Below are positions 20,736 to 29,240 of a DNA stretch of 64,000 bases, one piece after another. The notes below the pieces were generated by a model that had not been told where the DNA came from, ran no database searches, and was given only the letters and a program-made list of their open reading frames with translations. Source of the DNA: Streptomyces sp. NBC_01465 (GTDB lineage: Bacteria > Actinomycetota > Actinomycetes > Streptomycetales > Streptomycetaceae); assembly GCF_036227325.1 (NCBI RefSeq), contig NZ_CP109467.1:930001-994000 (forward strand), in the 5' to 3' direction. The number at the start of each line of letters is the position of its first letter. The first letter of the stretch is position 1. The translations under genes were made by a program, and so were the position numbers.

Positions 20736-22397
20736 ATGCCGGACAGGGACAACGTTTTCGACTTCATTCCCGGGGCCCAGATCCCGCTCCAGGGATCGGC
20801 GGGCCAGACCGCGGCGACGCATGCCCTCGCCTCGGCCGCGTACCGCGACAGCGACGTCCACGAGATCCTCAAGGCCAACAGCGAGTGGCACGAGTCCAAG
20901 GTGAAGGAAGGGAAGTTCAAGCTCTTCGAGCCGGATCTCGGCGAGGCCTTCTCGCGGGCCGTCCAGGTGCGGATGCTCGGCGGCGCCCGCAAGGCGCTCA
21001 TCCAGTCCTTCGGCACCGAACCGCAGACCGTGGTCGAGCACTGCCTGGCCGCGACCCGTATCCGCAAGGAACGCGACACCCGGCTCACGGTCGTGATGGT
21101 CGTCTTCGGGCTGGTCTTCCTCCCCGGACTGCTGCTCTGGCTGGGCGTGTTCCAGCTGCGCCGCATACTGAAGGACTCCAAGGACAAGCGCACGGGCGTC
21201 CTCGGCACCGCGCTGCTGATAGCCGCCGGCGGACTGGCCGTGCTCTTCCTGGTCAAGCTGCCTTTCACCGGATTCCTGGGTCTCTACCTCCGCGCGATGA
21301 TCGTCGCGCCGGTCATCGGCTGGCTCTGGGCCAAGCAGATCTGCGAGAAGACCGCCAAGGACCTCCGCGCCCGCTGGACGAACCTGCTCTCCGGCGGCGG
21401 CGTGGGCGCCAAGATCCCCGAGGCCGTACCGCGGAATCCGACCGAGACCGCGGCCGAACAACTGCGCCAGAACCTCGCCAAGCTCACCGCCGAGCAGCAG
21501 TCCAACTCGGTCTTCTACGCGGGCCCCAAGGGGATACTCGGCATGGGCACCCGCTGGGGCAGCTGGCAGCTCGCCGAGGAGCTGATCCCGCGCGACGAGG
21601 GCACCGAGATCCACGGCTTCCGCAGCTGGGACGTGATCCGCGCGATCCACGACCGTCTCAAGCTCCTCGAGCGCAGCCCCCTGCACACCAACGGCTTCCC
21701 GACCCCCGACGTCAAGCACTGGATCGTCTCCCCGGTCGGTGAGAACGCCAAGGAGGTCAGCCGTCCGAGCGGCACCGAGGTGGACGCGTTCCAGATCAAG
21801 GGCCACGAGATACAGCGCATCTGCAACGAGCAGCAGTTCGGCAGCGGCAACCGCCACTACCTGGGCTGCCAGTTCACCCTCTGGGACGGCCAGCTGGTCA
21901 TCACCATGCTGATCACCGTCACCGTGCTCCACGAGACGCTGCGCATCGAGGTCACGGGCCATGCGCTGGGCCCGGTCCACTCCCTGTTCACCAGCAAGCC
22001 CAAGGCCAAGACCGTGGAGGTCAGCGGGACGGTCAAGTTCTGGGAGACGCACGAGCGGCAGCTGCCGCTGATGGGGACCGACGACGTCGTACGCATCGCC
22101 GTGCGCGCCCCGCTGACCTGGTTCCCCAACCTCCTCGGCTGGGCGGGCGGCGGGCTCGTCCTGCCCGAACCGTTCGGGGTGCGGCACGCCTGGGCCGAGA
22201 AGCCCTGGCGCCACCGCTTCATGGCCGACGACGCGATGCGGGCGGCCACTCCCGTCCTGCGCGCGGTCCACGCGGCCGCCATGAAGGTGCTCGACGAGCA
22301 CAACGTGGACACCGAGCGCTTCGGAAACCGCTCGGTGATACTGAGCGGCCTCGTCCAGGACCCGGCGCCCCGGAAGGCGGACGTCTACGACGCGTGA
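20736..22397 (+). CDS. Unknown membrane protein
   Basis: 553 residues from ATG 20736 (MPDRDNVFDFIPGAQIPL), chosen for the GGGGGA site just upstream; an alternative ATG is at 20724. Two or three hydrophobic stretches occur at about 115-135 (LTVVMVVFGLVFLPGLLLWLG), 150-165 and 170-190. The rest is soluble, with an acidic/basic N-terminus and a long C-terminal part containing FYAGPKGILGMGTRWGSW. I recognise no named family; similar proteins are known from Streptomyces as hypotheticals. It follows the EF-G-like gene on the same strand and converges on the HIT gene. Confidence 0.75.
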   Translation: MPDRDNVFDFIPGAQIPLQGSAGQTAATHALASAAYRDSDVHEILKANSEWHESKVKEGKFKLFEPDLGEAFSRAVQVRMLGGARKALIQSFGTEPQTVVEHCLAATRIRKERDTRLTVVMVVFGLVFLPGLLLWLGVFQLRRILKDSKDKRTGVLGTALLIAAGGLAVLFLVKLPFTGFLGLYLRAMIVAPVIGWLWAKQICEKTAKDLRARWTNLLSGGGVGAKIPEAVPRNPTETAAEQLRQNLAKLTAEQQSNSVFYAGPKGILGMGTRWGSWQLAEELIPRDEGTEIHGFRSWDVIRAIHDRLKLLERSPLHTNGFPTPDVKHWIVSPVGENAKEVSRPSGTEVDAFQIKGHEIQRICNEQQFGSGNRHYLGCQFTLWDGQLVITMLITVTVLHETLRIEVTGHALGPVHSLFTSKPKAKTVEVSGTVKFWETHERQLPLMGTDDVVRIAVRAPLTWFPNLLGWAGGGLVLPEPFGVRHAWAEKPWRHRFMADDAMRAATPVLRAVHAAAMKVLDEHNVDTERFGNRSVILSGLVQDPAPRKADVYDA

Positions 22398-22400
22398 GGG

Positions 22401-22961
22401 CTACGCGGCCGGCCAGGCGTCCGCGAGCATCTTCCGCGTGTCGGCGAGGAGTTGGGGCAGCACCTTGGTGTGGCCGACGACCGGCATGAAGTTGGTGTCG
22501 CCGCCCCAGCGCGGCACGATGTGCTGGTGCAGATGGGCGGCGATGCCCGCCCCTGCGACCGTGCCCTGGTTCATGCCGATGTTGAAGCCGTGCGCGCCGG
22601 ACGCCGTACGCAGCGCGGTCATCGCGCGCTTCGTCAGCTCGGCCAGCTCCGCGGTCTCGGCGGCGTCCAGTTCCGTGTAGTCGGCGACGTGCCGGAAGGG
22701 CACCACCATCAGATGACCGCCGTTGTACGGGTAGAGATTGAGCACCGCGTACACGTGCTCACCCCGTGCGACGACCAGGCCGTCCTCGTCGGATTTCGCC
22801 GGGATCGAGCAGAAGGGACAGCCGTCGCCGGCCTCCGGGCTGCTCGGCTTGTTCTCGCCCTGGATGTACGCCATCCGGTGAGGCGTCCACAGGCGCTGGA
22901 ACGCGTCCTGCGTCCCCACTCCGATCTGCTGCTCCGGCTCAATCGTCATGCTGTGCAGCAT
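22401..22961 (-). CDS. HIT-family hydrolase (AP4A phosphorylase/FHIT-like)
   Basis: 186 residues. The histidine triad HLHQHIVPRW is at 143-152, with N-terminal CPFC (48-51) and NLYPYNGGHLMVVP. HIT proteins cleave nucleoside phosphate bonds such as AppppA or AMP-lysine. The ATG at 22961 has GGGGGAAG six bases upstream, unlike the internal ATG at 22949. In mycobacteria the HIT gene sits next to thrS and pgsA. Here an EF-G-like gene and an unknown gene separate it from pgsA, but thrS is close. Confidence 0.9.
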   Translation of the reverse strand: MLHSMTIEPEQQIGVGTQDAFQRLWTPHRMAYIQGENKPSSPEAGDGCPFCSIPAKSDEDGLVVARGEHVYAVLNLYPYNGGHLMVVPFRHVADYTELDAAETAELAELTKRAMTALRTASGAHGFNIGMNQGTVAGAGIAAHLHQHIVPRWGGDTNFMPVVGHTKVLPQLLADTRKMLADAWPAA

Positions 22962-23027
22962 ATGACTTCCCCCGTGTCCGACGTGTCGCCGGGGCGTTCC
23001 CGCCGCCCCTGCGGCGATGCTGATCCG

Positions 23028-23711
23028 ATGGACGCCCCCGTACCCGGCCACCCGAACCGACTGCGCCGCTGGGAGCAGCGGATGGAGGCACCGCTCTTCG
23101 CGGCCTCGCTCCTCTTCCTCCTCTGTTACGCGGTCCATGTGCTGGCCCGGGGCATCGATCCGCTGTGGCGGGACATCGCGCTCATCCTGACCCTGGTCAC
23201 CTGGCTGGCGTTCGCGGTGGACTACGCGGTACGGCTCGTACTGAGCGGGCAGCGGCTGCGTTTTGTCACGTCGCACTGGCTGGACACCGTGGTCCTCGCG
23301 CTGCCCCTGCTGCGGCCGCTGCGGATGGTGAAGGTGTACAGCGCCGTACAGGAGAGGCGCGACGAGCCGCGGCTGAGCCTGCACGCGCGGGTGATGACGT
23401 ACGCGGGCCTCACCTCCGCTCTGCTCGGCTTCGCGGGGGCACTCACGGTCTACAAGTTCGAGCGCACCGCTCCCGGCGCCACCATCCGCACCTTCGGGGA
23501 CGCCGCGTGGTGGACCTGCGAGACCCTCACGACGGTCGGCTACGGCGACGTCGCACCGGTGACGTTCTGGGGGCGCGCGATCGCGGCCGGTCTGATGGGG
23601 TGCGGGCTCGCGCTGCTCGGCGCGGTGACGGGGTCCTTCTCGTCCTGGCTGCTGCAGGTCTTCACCCGCGAGGACGAGGAAGAGGAAACGGGAAGGCCCC
23701 CGAAGAGCTGA
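23028..23711 (+). CDS. Potassium channel family protein
   Basis: 227 residues. Helices at about 20-40, 50-72 and 84-97 precede a pore module with helices near 123-143 and 180-200 around the selectivity filter TTVGYGD (168-174). An Arg-containing segment LPLLRPLRMVKVY resembles a degenerate voltage-sensor S4. The C-terminus is acidic with no visible RCK domain. ATG 23028 is used. An in-frame ATG at 22962 would place the start back-to-back with the HIT start; neither has a clear ribosome site. Confidence 0.85.
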   Translation: MDAPVPGHPNRLRRWEQRMEAPLFAASLLFLLCYAVHVLARGIDPLWRDIALILTLVTWLAFAVDYAVRLVLSGQRLRFVTSHWLDTVVLALPLLRPLRMVKVYSAVQERRDEPRLSLHARVMTYAGLTSALLGFAGALTVYKFERTAPGATIRTFGDAAWWTCETLTTVGYGDVAPVTFWGRAIAAGLMGCGLALLGAVTGSFSSWLLQVFTREDEEEETGRPPKS

Positions 23712-23727
23712 TCGCTCCCCGGGGGCC
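23695..23727. terminator. Hairpin between channel gene and thrS
   Basis: GGCCCCCG (23695-23702) pairs with CGGGGGCC (23720-23727). The left arm is inside the last codons of the channel gene; the hairpin lies 18 bases beyond the thrS stop, so it can serve both convergent transcripts. Confidence 0.55.
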
Positions 23728-23744
23728 CGTGCCGCTTTTGCGTA

Positions 23745-25724
23745 TCAGACCTGGACGCGGTCCTCGACGACCTTCACCAGCTTGGCGATGGCGTCCTCGA
23801 CCGGGATGCCGTTCTCCTGCGAACCGTCGCGGTAGCGGAAGGAGACGGCGCCGGCCTCCATGTCCTCGTCACCCGCGATGATCATGAATGGAACCTTGGC
23901 CTTCTGGTGGTTCCTGATCTTCTTCTGCATCCGGTCGGACGAGGAGTCGACCTCCACCCGCAGCCCCTTGGCCTTCGCCTGGTCGGCGAACTCCTGGAGG
24001 TAGGGGATGTGGGCGTCGCCGATCGGGATGCCGACCGCCTGGACGGGGGCGAGCCACGCAGGGAAGGCGCCCGCGTAGTGCTCCAGGAGCACGCCGAAGA
24101 ACCGCTCGATGGAGCCGAACAGCGCACGGTGCAGCATGACGGGCTGCTGGCGCGAGCCGTCCGCCGAGGTGTACTCGAGACCGAACCGCTTGGGCTGGTT
24201 GAAGTCGACCTGGAGGGTCGACATCTGCCAGGAGCGGCCGATCGCGTCACGCACCTGCACGGAGATCTTCGGGCCGTAGTACGCGGCGCCGCCCGGGTCG
24301 GCGACCAGCGGGAGACCCTGCTTCTCGGCGGCCTGGCGGAGCGCCTCGGTGGCCTCGGCCCAGTCCTCGTCGGTGCCGATGAACTTGTCGGAGTCGTCTC
24401 GGGTGGACAGCTCCAGCTCGAACTGGTCCAGGCCGTAGTCGCGCAGCAGGTCGAGCACGAAGGTCAGGAGCGTGTCGAGCTCGTCCGCCATCTGCTCCTT
24501 GGTGCAGTAGATGTGCGCGTCGTCCTGGGTGAAGCCGCGCGAGCGGGTCAGGCCGTGCACGACGCCGGACTTCTCGTAGCGGTACACCGTGCCGAACTCG
24601 AAGAGCCGCAGCGGCAGTTCACGGTAGGAACGCCCGCGGGACTTGAAGATCAGGTTGTGCATCGGGCAGTTCATCGCCTTGAGGCGGTAGTTCTGTCCGT
24701 CGAACTCGATCGGCGGGAACATGCCCTCCGCGTAGTGCGGAAGGTGCCCCGAGGTCTCGAAGAGGTGCTCCTTCGAGATGTGCGGGGTGTTCACGAACTC
24801 GTAGCCGGAGTCCTCGTGGCGGCGCCGCGAGTAGTTCTCCATCTCCTTGCGGATGATCCCGCCCTTGGGGTGGAACACCGCCAGGCCGGGGCCCAGCTCG
24901 TCGGGGAAGGAGAACAGGTCGAGCTCGGCGCCGAGCTTGCGGTGGTCGCGCTTCTCGGCCTCGACGAGGAAGTCGAGGTACGCCTTCAGCTCGTCCTTGG
25001 TCGGCCACGCGGTGCCGTAGATCCGCTGGAGCTGCGGGTTCTTCTCGCTGCCCCGCCAGTACGCGGCGGCCGAGCGCATCAGCTTGAACGCCGGGATGTT
25101 GCGGGTGGTGGGCAGGTGGGGACCGCGGCAGAGGTCCTTCCAGCACAGGTCGCCGGTCTTGGCGTCGAGGTTGTCGTAGATGGTCAGCTCGCCGCCGCCC
25201 ACCTCCGCGTCCGCGCCGTCGGCGGCCTGGGCCGCGTTGCCCTTGAGACCGATGAGCTCCAGCTTGTACGGCTCGCCCGCCAGTTCCTCGCGCGCGGCCT
25301 CGTCGGTGGTGACGCGGCGAGAGAAGCGCTGTCCGCGCTTCTGGATCTCCTGCATCTTCTTCTCGACGGCCTTGATGTCCTCGGGGGTGAACGGCTTCTC
25401 GACGTCGAAGTCGTAGTAGAAGCCGTCCTTGATGGGCGGACCGATGCCCAGCTTCGCCTCGGGGAAGAGCTCCTGCACGGCCTGTGCCATGACATGCGCG
25501 GTGGAGTGGCGCAGGATCGCGAGGCCGTCGTCGGAGGTGATCTCGACGGGCTCGACCTCGTCGCCGTCGGCCAGGGCGTAGCTGAGGTCCTTCAGCTCGC
25601 CGGCCACGCGGGCGGCCACGATGGTGCGCTCGCCGGGGAAGAGCTCCGCTGCCGTAGTGCCCGTCGTCACCACGCGCTCTTCCCGCTCGGAATCGCGTTG
25701 GATGATCACACGGACGTCTGACAC
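23745..25724 (-). CDS. thrS: Threonyl-tRNA synthetase
   Basis: 659 residues. N-terminal TGS domain (1-63), editing domain with [16 protein letters not shown], a class II catalytic core with the zinc-ligand NCPMH and the motif 2 region [13 protein letters not shown], and the C-terminal anticodon-binding domain. It charges tRNA-Thr. The start is GTG 25724 with AGGAGA upstream. The leader has a GC hairpin but no T-box specifier or antiterminator sequence. It is transcribed convergently with the channel gene. Confidence 0.97.
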   Translation of the reverse strand: MSDVRVIIQRDSEREERVVTTGTTAAELFPGERTIVAARVAGELKDLSYALADGDEVEPVEITSDDGLAILRHSTAHVMAQAVQELFPEAKLGIGPPIKDGFYYDFDVEKPFTPEDIKAVEKKMQEIQKRGQRFSRRVTTDEAAREELAGEPYKLELIGLKGNAAQAADGADAEVGGGELTIYDNLDAKTGDLCWKDLCRGPHLPTTRNIPAFKLMRSAAAYWRGSEKNPQLQRIYGTAWPTKDELKAYLDFLVEAEKRDHRKLGAELDLFSFPDELGPGLAVFHPKGGIIRKEMENYSRRRHEDSGYEFVNTPHISKEHLFETSGHLPHYAEGMFPPIEFDGQNYRLKAMNCPMHNLIFKSRGRSYRELPLRLFEFGTVYRYEKSGVVHGLTRSRGFTQDDAHIYCTKEQMADELDTLLTFVLDLLRDYGLDQFELELSTRDDSDKFIGTDEDWAEATEALRQAAEKQGLPLVADPGGAAYYGPKISVQVRDAIGRSWQMSTLQVDFNQPKRFGLEYTSADGSRQQPVMLHRALFGSIERFFGVLLEHYAGAFPAWLAPVQAVGIPIGDAHIPYLQEFADQAKAKGLRVEVDSSSDRMQKKIRNHQKAKVPFMIIAGDEDMEAGAVSFRYRDGSQENGIPVEDAIAKLVKVVEDRVQV

Positions 25725-25741
25725 CGGTCTCTCCTGACTGA

Positions 25742-25772
25742 GGGGGTCGCGCAGTGTTCACTGCGTACCCCC
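25742..25772 (-). promoter_or_regulatory. Hairpin in the thrS leader
   Basis: GGGGG...GCAGTG pairs with CACTGC...CCCCC (25742-25772) immediately upstream of the thrS ribosome site. It could be the terminator of the upstream gene (stop at 25831) or a leader structure of thrS. No T-box motif is visible. Confidence 0.45.
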
Positions 25773-25830
25773 GCAGCTTACCGAGCCCCCCGGGCGGGAT
25801 GCGAAACGGTTTGGCTCACCGGCCGACGGC

Positions 25831-27054
25831 TCAGTCCTCGCCGCTGCACGCCTCCTCGAAGAAGTCGAGATTCTCGTGCAGCGACTTCATCAGCCGGTCC
25901 CGCTCCGCCTCGTCCACCTGCACGGGGACGACACCGTCCGCGCCGGTCAGTCTGCGGAATCCGCCGCGGCTCTCCAGCCGCCCGTGCACCCGGATCGGCA
26001 GTCCCACCAGATGGGCATGGCCCGCGATCCGGTACGCCTCCTCGTCGAGCACCATCCGTACGTGCGGGATCTCCGCCCCGGCCAGCACCCGCAGCCGTAC
26101 CGTCCCGGGCCCGCGCGGATCCGAGCGCCGCATCCGGACCACGGCGCCCGTGATCCGTACCGGCAGCGAGGGCTCGTCCTGCATGTAGCGGGCGCCCGCC
26201 TCGCGCAGCGCGGGCAGGTCGCCGGGCGAGAACTCCACCGGCTCGGGCCGGGCCGCGCAGTGTGCGGGGACTCCGGCCGCCGGCGCCCAGGCCAGCGAGA
26301 CGGCGACGCCCTCCGATCCCCGTACGAGCGCGACGACAGCCTCGGTCAGCTCCCGGCTCACGCCGGCTTCGACCGCCGCGTCGAAGGCTTCCATGCCGCC
26401 GGTCGCCCGCTGGTAGTCGGCCGCCTCGCGGGCGGCGTGCAGGGCGTGGTGCAGCCGTACGACAGCGGTACGCCCCCGCTCGACCGGCACGAAGGCCGTC
26501 AGCCCGCGGCCCCCCGGGTCCGTGCCGACCAGCACGCCCTCCAGCGCGGCCTGCGCCTGACGGCGGTGGCGCGCCCCGTAGTAGCCGGCCTGTCCGCGGG
26601 CGGCGAGCGCGCCCGCGAGGAGCATCTGCCGTGCGGCGCCCCGCAGTTGCTCCTGCGCGGTCCACGAGGACGCCCCCGAGGGGCCCTCGGGGACATCGCG
26701 CCACCAGCGGATCTCGTCGCTCGGCACGGACAGTGAGACGAGCACCTCGCGCGCCGACGGCGCGGCGCATCGCTGCAGCGCGGTCAGCGCCTCGCCGAGC
26801 AGTTCGTCGCTGTCGGGGAAGGCCCGGCTCTCCGGCACGAGCAGACTCACGGAGCCGTTGCCGGGGCCGGGCGGTGTCCAGCGCGCATAGCGCCCGGCCG
26901 CGCCGCCGCGCCGCCGCCAGCCGTGCCTCTCCAGGAGCGCGCCGAGCACGGCGGGATCGACCCGCGACGGATCGGGGCCCTCGCCGCCGTCCCACACTCC
27001 GGGCAGTTCGCTCGGATGGGCACGTACGGGCTCGTCGATGGGGCGGTGCTGCAT
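25831..27054 (-). CDS. Unknown protein paired with a DUF4365 protein
   Basis: 407 residues from ATG 27054 with GGGAGG upstream. No motif of a known enzyme was recognised. The N-terminal half is Arg/Ala rich and helical (DELLGEALTALQRCAAPSAREVLVSLSV). The C-terminal part, from about residue 290, alternates beta-type segments (LPVRITGAVVRMRRSD, VRLRVLAGAEIP, GLPIRVHGRLE) and looks like an OB-type or other small beta barrel. Its start overlaps the stop of the DUF4365 gene (TGATG), so the two are translationally coupled and probably act together. It lies upstream of thrS on the same strand. Confidence 0.7.
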   Translation of the reverse strand: MQHRPIDEPVRAHPSELPGVWDGGEGPDPSRVDPAVLGALLERHGWRRRGGAAGRYARWTPPGPGNGSVSLLVPESRAFPDSDELLGEALTALQRCAAPSAREVLVSLSVPSDEIRWWRDVPEGPSGASSWTAQEQLRGAARQMLLAGALAARGQAGYYGARHRRQAQAALEGVLVGTDPGGRGLTAFVPVERGRTAVVRLHHALHAAREAADYQRATGGMEAFDAAVEAGVSRELTEAVVALVRGSEGVAVSLAWAPAAGVPAHCAARPEPVEFSPGDLPALREAGARYMQDEPSLPVRITGAVVRMRRSDPRGPGTVRLRVLAGAEIPHVRMVLDEEAYRIAGHAHLVGLPIRVHGRLESRGGFRRLTGADGVVPVQVDEAERDRLMKSLHENLDFFEEACSGED

Positions 27055-27632
27055 CAGGGTCTCCCTCCCACCCCGACACGGGTCATGATCTCGCAGAGCG
27101 CTCGGTCGTCGAATATCCGCGAGGTCGGGATCCGTACGGTCGTCCTGCGCCTCCCCGTCACCGGGTGGCCGGCCAGATTGGTCCAGTAGCAGCAGTGCCG
27201 CAGATCGAGCCGGTCGTGACTGGCACGCAGCCAGTCCTCCTGCGTCCGGGGTACGAGCATCACCACAAGGATCTTGTGCACCGAGACCGGGGTGCGCGCC
27301 AGCTTCTCCAGGTGCGGGTTGTCGAGCGTGAAGGAGAAAGCTCCGCCCGGCGGGTGCGGCGGTATCTGGTACGTGCACTTGAGCTGCACCTTTATCGTCA
27401 CTTCGTCGTCGACGGTGTGCCCGGGAGCCCCGTGGCTCACGTGCCAGTCGATTCCGTTGTCCGGAAAGGGCTGCGACAACGAGCATCCCGCCGCTGCCGC
27501 GACGGCATGGAGGTAGCCCACCTGAAGGGTCTCCATACAGGCGGTGGTGGCCAGTGAGCCGCGCAGCGGTGCGATCCGCTCGGGCAGCACACTGCCGCCC
27601 GGCACGGCCGGTTCGGGCTGCGCAAGCGCCAT
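27054..27632 (-). CDS. DUF4365 domain protein (predicted PD-(D/E)XK nuclease fold)
   Basis: 192 residues. The DUF4365 pattern YLHAVAAAAGCSLSQPFPDN-GIDWHV is clear. It is followed by IKVQLKCT, consistent with a PD-(D/E)XK core in which Asp of GIDW and the QxK of VQLKCT form the metal site. DUF4365 proteins are found alone and in defence-like settings, and no biochemical role is known to me. It ends in the start codon of the 407-residue partner. It is divergent from a DEDDh exonuclease gene about 170 bases away. Confidence 0.75.
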   Translation of the reverse strand: MALAQPEPAVPGGSVLPERIAPLRGSLATTACMETLQVGYLHAVAAAAGCSLSQPFPDNGIDWHVSHGAPGHTVDDEVTIKVQLKCTYQIPPHPPGGAFSFTLDNPHLEKLARTPVSVHKILVVMLVPRTQEDWLRASHDRLDLRHCCYWTNLAGHPVTGRRRTTVRIPTSRIFDDRALCEIMTRVGVGGRP

Positions 27633-27805
27633 GGCTGTTGTGCGCCTTCCGGACTGTGCTGATCAGTATCCCCGCGACGGACGCCGAAATTCCAAGCCCG
27701 TCACCTGTGTTGTCTCCTTCCGGCGTATGTCGCAAACAGCCCGGGTATCACCGAATCGGGCAGGGGACGCACACCATCTGCCAAGTGAGCGCGAGGAGTT
27801 GGAAC

Positions 27806-28537
27806 ATGCCGTGCTGGTACGAAGGCCCCCTGGCCGCATTTGATACGGAGACAACAGGCGTCGACGTCGAGGAGGACCGCATCGTGTCGGCCGCCCTCGT
27901 CGTCCAGGACGGCTCGGGAATGCGGCCGCGGGCGACACGCTGGCTGGTCAATCCGGGCATCCCGGTGCCGCCCGGCGCCACCGAGATCCACGGTCTCACC
28001 GACCTGCATCTGCAGCGCAACGGGCGCTGGCCGGCGCCCGTGGTGGAGGAGATAGCGAAGGCGCTGGCCGAGCAGTGCGCGGCGGGCCGGCCGCTCGTCG
28101 TCATGAACGCGCCGTTCGATCTGACGCTGCTGGACCGGGAGTTGCAGCGCCACCGCGCCTCGTCCCTGGAGAGGTACCTGGGCGACACCTCACTGCGCGT
28201 CCTGGACCCCCGGGTCCTGGACAAGCACCTGGACCGCTACCGCAAGGGGCGCCGTACGCTCACCGACCTCTGTTCGCAGTACGAGGTCGTACTGGACGGC
28301 GCCCATGACGCGGCGGCGGACGCGGCGGCCTCGCTGGAGGTCGTACGGGCGATCGGCCGCCGGTTCTCCGCCCGCCTCGAGCGCCTCACGGCGTCCGAGC
28401 TGCACTCGCTGCAGACCGGGTGGCACGCGGCCCAGGCGCGCGGCCTGCAGGCGTGGTTCGCGCGGCAGGGCACCCCGGAGGCGGTGGACCAGTCGTGGCC
28501 GCTGCGGCCGCGTCCGGCGCTGAGCGCGGCGGCGTAG
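27806..28537 (+). CDS. DEDDh-family 3'-5' exonuclease (DnaQ-like)
   Basis: 243 residues. Exo I is FDTETTG (Asp13, Glu15), Exo II is VMNAPFD (Asp105), and Exo III is HDAAADA (His167, Asp172), which completes the DEDDh set. The C-terminal 60 residues are not part of the exonuclease fold. It is similar to the DNA polymerase III epsilon proofreading subunit but is a stand-alone exonuclease. ATG 27806 has GCGAGGAG eight bases upstream. It is followed by the tRNA-Val terminator on the other strand. Confidence 0.9.
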   Translation: MPCWYEGPLAAFDTETTGVDVEEDRIVSAALVVQDGSGMRPRATRWLVNPGIPVPPGATEIHGLTDLHLQRNGRWPAPVVEEIAKALAEQCAAGRPLVVMNAPFDLTLLDRELQRHRASSLERYLGDTSLRVLDPRVLDKHLDRYRKGRRTLTDLCSQYEVVLDGAHDAAADAAASLEVVRAIGRRFSARLERLTASELHSLQTGWHAAQARGLQAWFARQGTPEAVDQSWPLRPRPALSAAA

Positions 28538-28566
28538 GGGCGCAGGGGCGTCGAGGCAGAAAAATA

Positions 28567-28591
28567 GCCGGTCCGTCAGTGACGGACCGGC
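28567..28591 (-). terminator. Rho-independent terminator of tRNA-Val(CAC) copy 1
   Basis: A perfect stem CCGGTCCGTC/GACGGACCGG with a three-base loop (28568-28590, closing G-C pair outside) lies 10 bases past the tRNA 3' end. In the leftward direction it is followed by TATTTTT, a true U-tract, unusual for this genome. Confidence 0.85.
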
Positions 28592-28600
28592 CTTTCCCGG

Positions 28601-28672
28601 TGGGCGATACTGGGTTCGAACCAGTGACCTCTTCGGTGTGAACGAAGCGCTCTCCCACTGAGCTAATCGCCC
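28601..28672 (-). tRNA. tRNA-Val(CAC), copy 1
   Basis: 72 bases on the minus strand. The acceptor GGGCGAT pairs with ATCGCCC, the anticodon stem is CTTCG/CGAAG with loop TTCACAC, so the anticodon is CAC, and the T-loop is TTCGAAC. CCA is not encoded. An identical copy is at 38525-38596, in the same orientation. Confidence 0.97.
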
Positions 28673-28685
28673 GGGAACGGACTGA

Positions 28686-28715
28686 ACCATACAGGTCTTC
28701 GCGGGGTGCTTTCAA
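28686..28715 (-). promoter_or_regulatory. Promoter of tRNA-Val copy 1
   Basis: On the minus strand TTGAAA (28715-28710) and TATGGT (28691-28686) are 18 bases apart, a housekeeping sigma-type arrangement. The tRNA begins about 14 bases beyond the -10 box. Confidence 0.55.
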
Positions 28716-29158
28716 ACTCTTTGCAGCAGGTCAGTCAGTCCGCGCCGCCCGCCGCGCATCATCAGCGCGTGATTGGCGAGGAAGACGGGGCGGCCGGGGA
28801 CGGAGAGACGCCGCATCAGCGGCTTGCGCACCTCCACCTCCTGCTCGTAGACGGCGCGCGTGCGCCCGCCGCGGCCCTCGACCGTCCAGCGCGCCCAGCC
28901 CTCCAGATCGCCCGTCATCTCCACTTCGAGCACCCGCGCCACGGGGTCGCGCAGCTTCTCGCGGGCGGTCACGACGAGTTCGTACGGGAGGAGGGAGCGG
29001 AAGCGGGCGGTGCCGGTGATGTCGTCGAGCGGGGTGACGGACCTGACCTGCGGCCACCACCTGGGGTATTCGTCGGCCTTCTCGAGTACGGCGTAGACGG
29101 CCTCGGGGGCGGCGGGCAGTTCCCAGACGCTGCGGAAGCGGTAGTGGCTCCAGTCCAT
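28712..29158 (-). CDS. SRPBCC-family (polyketide cyclase/START-like) protein
   Basis: 148 residues from ATG 29158 (MDWSHYRFRSVWELPAAPEAVYAVLEK). The phrases PEAVYAVLEKADEYPRWWPQV and LEGWARWTVEGR are typical of the SRPBCC helix-grip fold, which binds hydrophobic ligands. The ligand is unknown. An in-frame upstream start near 29206 (MRADTQFP...) is possible. It is divergent from the large membrane protein gene. Its 3' end overlaps the promoter of tRNA-Val copy 1. Confidence 0.8.
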   Translation of the reverse strand: MDWSHYRFRSVWELPAAPEAVYAVLEKADEYPRWWPQVRSVTPLDDITGTARFRSLLPYELVVTAREKLRDPVARVLEVEMTGDLEGWARWTVEGRGGRTRAVYEQEVEVRKPLMRRLSVPGRPVFLANHALMMRGGRRGLTDLLQRV

Positions 29159-29240
29159 GGGCCAAGTCTGCGCGTACTCAAGCGGGAACTGAGTATCCGC
29201 GCGCATCCCTGCCGGCGTGTCCACCGCCACACTCCTGCTC

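Noticed and set aside
25725..25830. T-box leader of thrS
   Set aside because: No specifier loop or T-box sequence (AGGGTGGNACC type) is present; the region is also too short.
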